Source: an uncultured Ruminococcus sp. (GTDB lineage: Bacteria; Bacillota; Clostridia; Oscillospirales; CAG-272). From it: 5,098 nucleotides of DNA. This document shows positions 1 through 5,098 of this stretch, piece after piece. The position numbers and the translations under genes are program-made. Position 1 is the stretch's first letter. Every line of letters starts with the position of its first letter. The notes beneath the pieces are model-generated. The model ran no database searches, had not been told where the DNA came from, and was given only the letters and a program-made list of their open reading frames with translations. Where the stretch lies: positions 1 through 5,098 of the forward strand of contig CACXED010000400.1 of NCBI GenBank assembly GCA_902766575.1, given 5' to 3'.

Positions 1-72
1 AAACAGAGTGGAAAGTCAATACAATTCTGAGCAATCGCCTTAGAAAATTCAGCAAATATATAATATCGCCGC

Positions 73-972
73 TCAGTCCATACGGCTCGTCTCGGGCTTT
101 TTATTCATAGCCGAGCGGAGCTTCATATATTCGCCGGGCGACATACCGCAGACCGCCCGGAAGGTCTTGTAGAAGCCCGACGCGCTCTGAAAGCCGCTCG
201 CCATCGCCGCGTCGAGAACATTCATCTGACTGCCGCAGAGCAGCCGTATCACGTTCGTCACCCGGCAGCGATTGATGAATGTAGCCGGAGACGAGCCGGT
301 ATAGCGTCGGAATATCAGGCTGAAATATCCCCGGCTGAGGTTTGTATGCTTTGCGAGCTCGGCGACGCCGAATTCGGAGGAAATGTTCTCGTTTATATAG
401 CGTATCGTGCTCTCGATTATCTCAGCGGCGAGCTGAGAGCTCTGGCCGGAGCAGCTCAGCGTCCCGGGATAGCGGCGATCGACGCTGCGTATCAGCTGTG
501 ACGTCACGGCGGTCAGCAGTCCCAGCGCAAGCGTCGCCGCCTGCGGATCGTTTTCGGCTTCAAATGCTTCGGCGAGCATATCGAGCAGCGCGTGGATCTC
601 GCCGATGTAGGGCATATCCCGTCCGATCACCGGATCAAAATCGGGCGAGCGGTCGTAATAGAGACGCAGACAGTCGGTCGCGGAGCCGAATACCGTCGGA
701 AGAAAGGCGAATATCTCACATTTAAACAGCTCGTCCCGGTCAACGCTCAGAAACTGACGAGCCTCGATGTTGTTGACCACGACCAGATCGTCCTTTGAGA
801 TCGAGTATACCCGGCTGCCGATCATCCATTCCGCGGCTCCCTTGGTCACGCGCAGGATCCTGAGAGTCGTAAACAGAAACGACGGCATTGATCTGCTGAC
901 GACCGAGCAGTGCTTGTATCCGGCGGCAAATTCGCCGTTCCGGCTGATAACATGAGAATATTTATCGTACAT
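73..972 (-). CDS. AraC-family transcriptional regulator
   Basis: This is a cytoplasmic DNA-binding regulator of about 299 residues, the usual AraC-family length. The N-terminal ~130 residues look like a cupin-type ligand-sensing domain (beta-rich, with the SKDDLVVVNN segment typical of the barrel). The C-terminal ~100 residues carry two helix-turn-helix units. The first runs from about residue 201 (FGVAELAKHTNLSRGYFSLIFRRYTG); the second is at about 250-272 (GFQSASGFYKTFRAVCG), followed by the family signature SPGEYM near 278-283. The start at 972 is chosen over an upstream in-frame ATG at 1035 because a GGGAGG ribosome binding site lies 6 nt before it and the likely promoter (1007-1035) overlaps the longer version. 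It is transcribed away from the oxidoreductase/binding-protein operon, so it is probably that operon's local regulator. The ligand cannot be read from sequence; a sugar or related compound is inferred from the neighbours. No terminator is visible downstream in positions 1-72. Confidence 0.9.
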   Translation of the reverse strand: MYDKYSHVISRNGEFAAGYKHCSVVSRSMPSFLFTTLRILRVTKGAAEWMIGSRVYSISKDDLVVVNNIEARQFLSVDRDELFKCEIFAFLPTVFGSATDCLRLYYDRSPDFDPVIGRDMPYIGEIHALLDMLAEAFEAENDPQAATLALGLLTAVTSQLIRSVDRRYPGTLSCSGQSSQLAAEIIESTIRYINENISSEFGVAELAKHTNLSRGYFSLIFRRYTGSSPATFINRCRVTNVIRLLCGSQMNVLDAAMASGFQSASGFYKTFRAVCGMSPGEYMKLRSAMNKKPETSRMD

Positions 973-1006
973 AACGCGCCTCCCGTTGATTCTGTATGTC
1001 AATGTC

Positions 1007-1035
1007 ATTATACACTGTTTTTTTCGAAAAATCAA
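1007..1035 (-). promoter_or_regulatory. Predicted sigma-A promoter of the AraC-type regulator
   Basis: On the minus strand a TTGATT -35 box (1035-1030) is separated by exactly 17 bp from a perfect TATAAT -10 box (1012-1007). Transcription would start near position 1000, giving a leader of roughly 28 nt that contains the GGGAGG ribosome binding site at 984-979. The -35 side overlaps a 12-bp palindrome (1020-1031), a possible site of autoregulation. Confidence 0.7.
1020..1031. repeat. 12-bp perfect palindrome in the regulator promoter
   Basis: TTTTTCGAAAAA is a perfect palindrome lying in the spacer and touching the -35 box of the regulator's promoter. It is too short and AT-rich to act as a terminator. 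It could be a protein-binding site, or simply an A/T-tract pair around TCGA. A binding role is inference. Confidence 0.35.
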
Positions 1036-1096
1036 GTGCGATATTACAAAAGTGGATAAATCGGCGCGTTTTAGACAGGACTTTGCCGTTCATTTC

Positions 1097-1105
1097 TGCT
1101 ATAAT
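1097..1105 (+). promoter_or_regulatory. Extended -10 promoter of the oxidoreductase/binding-protein operon
   Basis: TGCTATAAT is a perfect extended -10 element (TG at 1097-1098, TATAAT at 1100-1105). The position 17 bp upstream reads AGGACT, which does not resemble TTGACA. Lack of a -35 box fits a promoter that needs an activator, and the divergent AraC-type regulator is the obvious candidate. Predicted start is near 1112, giving a leader of about 37 nt with an AAAGGA ribosome binding site at 1135-1140. Confidence 0.6.
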
Positions 1106-1148
1106 TGAGATGTCAGCAAAAAGCCTATCGGCAGAAAGGAACACAATT

Positions 1149-2498
1149 ATGAGCGATTTTATCACAGAGCCCGCACGGCAGATACCGGTCATAGCCGAAG
1201 CCGATCTCTGCGTCGTGGGCGGAAGCTGCACCGGAGTTTTCGCCGCGATCCGAGCCGCGAGACTCGGTCTGAGGGTCATACTCATCGAGCGGCAGAACTC
1301 GCTCGGAGGAGTCGCGGTGTCGGGACTGGTCAACATCTGGCACACGCTCAACGACACCGACGACAGGGAGCAGATCATCTCCGGTCTCACCGAGGAGACT
1401 CTCGACCGGCTGAAAGCCCGCAAAGCCGCGTATCTCGAAAACCGGAAGAACGGCAGCTACAATTTCAATCCCAGCGAGCTGGCAATTCTCCTCGACGAGA
1501 TGGCAGCAGAGAATAAGATCAGACTTATGCTCCACACCTATTACTCCGCGGTCGTTTCAAGCGGCAGCGAGGTGCAGACGATCATCGTCGAGAACAGCGA
1601 CGGCAGAGGCGCGATCCGCGCGCGCTTCTTCATCGACGCTACCGGAGACGGCTTTATCGCCCGGGATCTCGGTCTGCCGTCCTACGCAAACGATTATCTT
1701 CAGCCGCCGACCGCCTGCTTCCATCTTCAGGGCAATATGAGCGGAGTCGATCTGCGCCGTCTCGTGCTCGAGCACGGCGAGGAATTCGGGCTTGACGACG
1801 ACTGGGGCTGGAGCACTGACGTAGCGGGCTGTAAGGGGATCACGATGCGCGCCGATCAGCACGTTTTCGGCGTCCGCTGCGACCGAGCCGACGATCTGAC
1901 CCGCGCCGAGCTTGAGGGCAGACGCCTGATGCGCGCCTTTGTCGCGATGCTTCAGAAATACGGCAGGGACGACACGAGCTACGCTCTGACGAATATCTGC
2001 TCGTCGATCGGACTGCGTGAGACGGTTCATTTTAAGACCCGCTTCTGCGCGAGCGAGCTTCCCCTCCTGACCGGAGAGCGCTACGAGGCTCCGATCCTCA
2101 ACGGCACCTATCCCTGCGATATCCACCACTCGAGCGGCGGAGGTATCTCGTTCAAATATCTTGACGGCAGGGAGAGCACGATCTACGGAAAAGGCACGCG
2201 CTCGGTCGGAGGAAACTGGCGTGAGCGGATGGGACTCACCGGCGAGCCGGCAAAGTATTATCAGGTGCCGTTCGACATTCTGGTCGGAGATAGGATGCGG
2301 AACTTTATCGCGGTTGGACGGGTGCTCAACGCCGATATGACCGCTTACGGAGCGCTGAGAGTGATGGTAAATCTCAATCAGATCGGAGAAGCAGCGGGAA
2401 CAGCCGCGGCGCTCTGCGTGGACGAAAACGCCGACCTTCGGGAGCTCGACGGGCGGCGGGTAACAAAAACTTTACGCGACGGAGGTTCAGCGTTATGA
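1149..2498 (+). CDS. FAD-dependent oxidoreductase (FAD_oxidored-like)
   Basis: This is a cytoplasmic flavoprotein of 449 residues with no signal peptide. It begins with a Rossmann FAD-binding fold: DLCVVGGSCTG (residues 19-29), followed by the helix AAIRAARLG and the acidic strand end VILIERQNSLGG. A second FAD contact, FIDATGDG, is at 161-168. The C-terminal FAD-binding segment is at about 385-423 (AVGRVLNADMTAYGALRVM, then QIGEAAGTAAAL). This order matches the FAD_oxidored family (PF12831 type), whose members are mostly uncharacterised and often lie near carbohydrate genes; the substrate is unknown. The dinucleotide motif is GGSCTG rather than GxGxxG, with Ser in place of the second conserved Gly. 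The start at 1149 is preferred over an in-frame ATG at 996 because AAAGGA lies 8 nt upstream and a promoter lies at 1097-1105. The stop overlaps the next start by 4 bp (ATGA), so the two are very probably co-transcribed and translationally coupled. Confidence 0.88.
   Translation: MSDFITEPARQIPVIAEADLCVVGGSCTGVFAAIRAARLGLRVILIERQNSLGGVAVSGLVNIWHTLNDTDDREQIISGLTEETLDRLKARKAAYLENRKNGSYNFNPSELAILLDEMAAENKIRLMLHTYYSAVVSSGSEVQTIIVENSDGRGAIRARFFIDATGDGFIARDLGLPSYANDYLQPPTACFHLQGNMSGVDLRRLVLEHGEEFGLDDDWGWSTDVAGCKGITMRADQHVFGVRCDRADDLTRAELEGRRLMRAFVAMLQKYGRDDTSYALTNICSSIGLRETVHFKTRFCASELPLLTGERYEAPILNGTYPCDIHHSSGGGISFKYLDGRESTIYGKGTRSVGGNWRERMGLTGEPAKYYQVPFDILVGDRMRNFIAVGRVLNADMTAYGALRVMVNLNQIGEAAGTAAALCVDENADLRELDGRRVTKTLRDGGSAL
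2481..2485 (+). promoter_or_regulatory. Ribosome binding site of the solute-binding protein, inside the upstream gene
   Basis: GGAGG lies within the last codons of the oxidoreductase, 9 nt before the ATG at 2495. Together with the ATGA stop/start overlap it fixes the start of the lipoprotein and indicates translational coupling, so the two proteins are probably made in linked amounts. Confidence 0.75.
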
Positions 2499-3964
2499 AA
2501 AAATACATTTGTTTGCTGCTTGTGCTCGGTATTTCGCTTTCCGTGGGCTGCGGATCGTCAAAGGACGGCGAGCCGTCTCAGACTGACACGTCTGTCGGGA
2601 CTGACAGCGTCGAGACGACGGCGCCGGGACCGGATCTTCCGGATCATGACTGGGGAGGAGAGAACATCAACTTCCTCGTGCGCGGCGAGTCGGCTGAGCC
2701 GACCAACTTCTCTCACGAGATCTACGCCTCCGAGGAGAACGGCGATGTGATCAACGACGCCGTGTACCGCCGGAACAGGGCGGTGCAGGATCGCTTCAAC
2801 GTCGTTATCACCGAGACCGCGCAGGACGATTCGGTCGACGCGGTCAGGAACAGCACGCTGGCCGACGACGACGCCTTTGACGTGGTGATGGTTCGTCCCA
2901 ACCGGATGGTCACGCTCGCGACCGAGGGACTGCTCTGCGATCTTTTTGAGATACCCTATCTCGACCTTAGCGCTCAATGGTGGGACGCCAAGACGGTGGA
3001 GAACCTGACGATCAACGACCGGCTGTATTTTGTCACCGGAGACATAAACATCATGGACAACAACGCCACCTGGGCTATGATGTTCAACAAGAAGCTGTTT
3101 GACGACTACAATCTGAAATATCCCTACGAGGACGTCAGGAACGGAAGCTGGACGCTCGATAAGTTCATCAGTCTCGCGATGGTCGGCGGAGACGATCTCA
3201 ACGGCGACGGCGAGATGGACGAGTTCGATCAGTACGGGCTTATCACGGCGAACGAGAATATCTATCCGCTCATAGTCGCGTCGGGCGAACGGATAGCCGT
3301 CCGGGATAAATCCGGGAATATCACTATCGACCCTGATCTTGAGAAGATTCACGGTACGCTTGACAAGATCATCGCGCTGACCTCGGATAAGTCGGTCACG
3401 CTCTATGCGGAGGCTTATCAGAGCAAGGGCTACAGCAACGTCTGGTCTCAGGTCATGCGCGCTTCGTTCAGAGAGGGACGGGGACTCATGTATATCTCGG
3501 GAATACTGTCTACCACCTATCTCCGGGATATGGAGGACGAGTTCGGAATAATTCCGCTTCCGAAATATGACGAGGCTCAGAGCGAATACTACACCTGGAT
3601 GAATCTGAACAACAGCTCGTCGCTGGCGATACCGATTTCAAATCACAATCTCGAAATGACCGGAATGATCTGCGAGGCGCTCGCCGCCGAGTCGATGACG
3701 ACCCTGACTCCGGCATATTACGAAACCACGCTCAGCGGCAAGGTCGCGCGCGACGAGGATTCCATCGCGATGCTCGATATAATCCTGAATTCCGGAGTTT
3801 TCGACTTTGCGAATATGTTCAATCTCGGAAAGGTGAACAAAATCTTCTATAAGGGCGCGCAGACCGGAGAGAACACCTTCATGTCGGATTTTGACTCTAT
3901 CCGTCCCGCGATTCAGGAGGAGTTCGAACAGCTCATGGCAAAGTACGGCAAGTCCGCCGGATAA
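2495..3964 (+). CDS. Extracellular solute-binding lipoprotein (ABC family 1-like)
   Basis: This is a secreted, membrane-anchored binding protein of 489 residues. Residues 1-18 form a lipoprotein signal peptide (KK, then a hydrophobic LLLVLGISLSV core) ending in the lipobox SVGC, with Cys19 as the lipidated residue. Residues 20-49 are a flexible linker rich in S, T, D and E. The mature domain begins near LPDHDWGGENINFLVRG (48-64), followed by the helix INDAVYRRNRAVQDRFNV (86-103), a pattern typical of large Clostridia solute-binding protein families that resemble sugar-binding proteins. Residues 233-245 (DDLNGDGEMDEFD) look like a calcium-binding EF-hand-type loop. In known systems such a protein delivers a sugar or oligosaccharide to an ABC permease, but no permease or ATPase gene is beside it. 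It is the last gene of its operon, with a strong terminator 5 nt after the stop. The ligand cannot be assigned; a carbohydrate is the best guess. Confidence 0.85.
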   Translation: MKKYICLLLVLGISLSVGCGSSKDGEPSQTDTSVGTDSVETTAPGPDLPDHDWGGENINFLVRGESAEPTNFSHEIYASEENGDVINDAVYRRNRAVQDRFNVVITETAQDDSVDAVRNSTLADDDAFDVVMVRPNRMVTLATEGLLCDLFEIPYLDLSAQWWDAKTVENLTINDRLYFVTGDINIMDNNATWAMMFNKKLFDDYNLKYPYEDVRNGSWTLDKFISLAMVGGDDLNGDGEMDEFDQYGLITANENIYPLIVASGERIAVRDKSGNITIDPDLEKIHGTLDKIIALTSDKSVTLYAEAYQSKGYSNVWSQVMRASFREGRGLMYISGILSTTYLRDMEDEFGIIPLPKYDEAQSEYYTWMNLNNSSSLAIPISNHNLEMTGMICEALAAESMTTLTPAYYETTLSGKVARDEDSIAMLDIILNSGVFDFANMFNLGKVNKIFYKGAQTGENTFMSDFDSIRPAIQEEFEQLMAKYGKSAG

Positions 3965-3969
3965 CAGCA

Positions 3970-4002
3970 ATAAAAAGCAGCCGCATCGCGGCTGCTTTTT
4001 AT
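3970..4002. terminator. Bidirectional intrinsic terminator between convergent genes
   Basis: A perfect hairpin has arms 3970-3984 and 3988-4002 and a three-base ATC loop. Its GC core is GCAGCCGC/GCGGCTGC, flanked by A5 and T5, so it has a U-tract in either direction. It begins 5 nt after the stop of the solute-binding protein and lies 11 nt beyond the stop of the aldo/keto reductase, so it should end both transcripts. Confidence 0.93.
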
Positions 4003-4013
4003 ATATTTGGCTC

Positions 4014-4988
4014 TCAGCCTCTGAGAACGGCGTCGATAGCGCTCAGCTCGTCGGGAGTGAAATCGCGGTTCTTCAGAGCGGCGACGTTGTCGCGGATCTG
4101 CTCGGGACGGGATGCGCCGATCAGCACGCTGGTCAGCCTGCCCTGCTTCAGATTCCAGACCAGAGCCATCTCGGCGAGGGTCTGTCCGCGGGAAGCGGCG
4201 ATCTCGTTGAGCTTTGAGATCTTGGCGAGCTTTTCGGGAGTGATGTCCTTTTCCTTGAGGAATCCCCAGGGCTTTGCTGCGCGGGAATCGGAGGGTATGC
4301 CCTTGAGATAGCGGTCGGTGAGCTGTCCCTGAGCCAGCGGCGAGAAGGAGATCGAGCCTACGCCAAGCTCCTCGAGGGTCGGAACGAGCTCCGGCTCGAT
4401 CCAGCGGTTGAGCATATTGTAGCAGGGCTGATTGATGAGCAGGGTCACGCCCATGTCCTTTAGTATCTCATAGGCTCGGCGGGTCTGAGCGGCGTCGTAG
4501 TTCGAAACGCCGACATAGAGCGCCTTGCCCTGCTTGACCGCGCTGGCGAGCGCTCCCATCGTCTCCTCGAGCGGAGTGTCCTTGTCAAAGCGGTGCGAAT
4601 AGAAGATATCGACATAATCGAGTCCCAGACGCTTCAGCGACTGATCGAGCGACGCGAGCATATATTTGCGGCTTCCGCCGTCGCCGTAGGGACCGGGCCA
4701 CATTCCGTAGCCCGCCTTGGTAGAGATGATCAGCTCGTCGCGGTGTCCGTGGAGCGTGGTTCTGAGGATTTTACCGAAATTCTCCTCGGCGCTGCCGCCG
4801 ACCGGGCCGTAGTTGTTAGCAAGGTCGAAGTGAGTTATGCCGAGGTCGAACGCGGTCTTTGCCATCTCCTGCATATTCGAAAAGACGTCGACCGACCCGA
4901 AGTTGTGCCAGAGTCCGAGCGATATCGCGGGGAGCTTGAGTCCGCTGCGTCCGCAGCGGTTGTAGATCATTTCGGAATAACGGTTCAT
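4014..4988 (-). CDS. gpr: Aldo/keto reductase, L-glyceraldehyde 3-phosphate reductase type
   Basis: This is a cytoplasmic NADPH-dependent reductase of 324 residues with a TIM-barrel fold, closely resembling E. coli Gpr/YghZ (AKR14 family). From memory, shared blocks include LSLGLWHNFG-like residues 22-31, FDLGITHFDLANNYGP (47-62), SAEENFG (66-72), DELIISTKAGY (84-94), MWPGPYG (96-102), GSRKYMLASLDQSLKR (105-120) and YVDIFYSHR (125-133). The catalytic tetrad is visible as Asp55, Tyr60, Lys91 and His132. The cofactor-phosphate region is SVLIGASRPEQIRDN (287-301). Known members reduce L-glyceraldehyde 3-phosphate and methylglyoxal-like aldehydes, so detoxification of reactive carbonyls is the likely role. 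It is somewhat shorter than the roughly 346-residue E. coli protein at both ends. The start at 4988 is chosen because GAAAGGA (5002-4996) lies 7 nt upstream; the in-frame extension to 5072 lacks a ribosome binding site and family similarity. It is a separate transcription unit, convergent with the operon. The exact substrate here is inferred. Confidence 0.9.
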   Translation of the reverse strand: MNRYSEMIYNRCGRSGLKLPAISLGLWHNFGSVDVFSNMQEMAKTAFDLGITHFDLANNYGPVGGSAEENFGKILRTTLHGHRDELIISTKAGYGMWPGPYGDGGSRKYMLASLDQSLKRLGLDYVDIFYSHRFDKDTPLEETMGALASAVKQGKALYVGVSNYDAAQTRRAYEILKDMGVTLLINQPCYNMLNRWIEPELVPTLEELGVGSISFSPLAQGQLTDRYLKGIPSDSRAAKPWGFLKEKDITPEKLAKISKLNEIAASRGQTLAEMALVWNLKQGRLTSVLIGASRPEQIRDNVAALKNRDFTPDELSAIDAVLRG

Positions 4989-5025
4989 GTGAGTTTCCTT
5001 TCTTTTTCCTGGGCAATACCGCATA

Positions 5026-5031
5026 ATTCTA
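5026..5031 (-). promoter_or_regulatory. Possible -10 box of the aldo/keto reductase gene
   Basis: TAGAAT on the minus strand matches the -10 consensus at five of six positions and would start transcription near 5019, about 30 nt before the start codon. The -35 position at 17 bp spacing reads AAATTT, a poor match, so the promoter is weakly supported or depends on an activator. Confidence 0.35.
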
Positions 5032-5033
5032 AG

Positions 5034-5049
5034 TGCGCAGATGCGCAGA
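5034..5049. repeat. Tandem TGCGCAGA repeat upstream of the aldo/keto reductase
   Basis: TGCGCAGA occurs twice without a gap (5034-5041, 5042-5049). Each copy contains the palindrome TGCGCA, so the 14-bp core is also an inverted repeat around GA. It lies just upstream of the candidate -10 box, where the promoter spacer would be. This is a plausible operator for an unknown regulator; its function is inferred only from position and symmetry. Confidence 0.4.
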
Positions 5050-5098
5050 AATTTTTTCGTCAGACGATACAAAAATTCGCAGGCAGGGTACCGCCCCT

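Larger units (their letters stand above)
973..1070. repeat. Widely spaced 8-bp inverted repeat, AACGCGCC / GGCGCGTT
   Basis: The left arm is 973-980 and the right arm 1063-1070; the match is perfect over 8 bp and does not extend. The left arm sits between the ribosome binding site and start codon of the AraC-type gene. The right arm sits at about -49 to -42 relative to the predicted start of the divergent operon, where AraC-type activators often bind. The centres are 90 bp apart. These could be two half-sites for the regulator, but an 8-bp match in such a region can arise by chance, so this is a candidate only. Confidence 0.3.

Noticed and set aside
59..64. TATAAT on the plus strand just past the end of the regulator gene
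   Set aside because: It has no -35 partner at a suitable distance and would drive only antisense transcription; the whole stretch 51-66 is A/T-rich, so a chance match is likely.
342..725. 127-residue plus-strand open frame opposite the AraC-type gene
   Set aside because: It is extremely rich in arginine and serine, as expected for a shadow frame of GC-rich coding DNA, and has no domain features.
1035..1054. AGTG direct repeat (1035-1038, 1051-1054) as an AraC-type operator
   Set aside because: Only four bases match cleanly and the 16-bp spacing is shorter than the ~21 bp usual for AraC half-sites.
1093..1137. Inverted repeat TTTCTGC / GCAGAAA around the operon's start site
   Set aside because: The left arm lies in the -10 region upstream of the predicted transcript start, so no RNA hairpin forms, and the 31-nt spacing makes a DNA operator unconvincing.
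996..1148. N-terminal extension of the oxidoreductase by 51 residues
   Set aside because: It would run through both divergent promoters, lacks a good ribosome binding site, and is not part of the flavoprotein fold, which starts shortly after position 1149.
3191..3229. Dockerin module in the solute-binding protein
   Set aside because: Only one calcium-type loop is present, embedded in the middle of the binding domain, whereas dockerins have two duplicated loops, usually at a terminus.
2558..3352. 264-residue open frame on the minus strand, opposite the solute-binding protein
   Set aside because: It lies wholly antisense to a well-supported lipoprotein gene, has a skewed V/R/D composition, and shows no recognisable domain or ribosome binding site.

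Overview
The window looks like chromosomal DNA from a Gram-positive, gut- or rumen-type Clostridia bacterium (Oscillospiraceae/Christensenellales-like). This rests on moderately GC-rich genes with AT-rich intergenic gaps, strong AGGAGG-like ribosome binding sites, and a lipoprotein solute-binding protein with the S/T/E-rich linker typical of those lineages. The assignment is inferred from style, not from a marker gene. Four genes are complete. I found no RNA gene, CRISPR array, insertion sequence or phage gene.

Layout: (1) 1-72 is an AT-rich stretch downstream of the first gene with no feature I can support. (2) 73-972, minus strand: an AraC-family transcriptional regulator. (3) 973-1148: a divergent control region. 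It holds a good sigma-A type promoter for the regulator, an extended -10 promoter without a recognisable -35 for the rightward operon, a 12-bp palindrome and a widely spaced 8-bp inverted repeat. (4) 1149-2498 and 2495-3964, plus strand: a two-gene operon with a 4-bp ATGA overlap, coding for an FAD-dependent oxidoreductase (FAD_oxidored type) and a lipoprotein extracellular solute-binding protein. (5) 3970-4002: a near-perfect bidirectional terminator shared with the convergent gene. (6) 4014-4988, minus strand: an aldo/keto reductase closely resembling L-glyceraldehyde 3-phosphate reductase (Gpr/YghZ). (7) 4989-5098: its upstream region, with a tandem TGCGCAGA repeat.

How they may work together: the AraC-type regulator probably controls the divergent operon. 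A surface lipoprotein would capture a solute, probably a sugar or glycoside, and the cytoplasmic flavoprotein would act on a related compound. No ABC permease or ATPase is encoded here, so the binding protein must use a transporter encoded elsewhere or have another role. The aldo/keto reductase is a separate transcription unit, insulated by the terminator. Its link to the operon is only proximity and a general carbonyl/carbohydrate theme. The regulator / oxidoreductase / orphan binding-protein cassette is the most unusual arrangement in the window; I see no clear evidence of a wholly new system.
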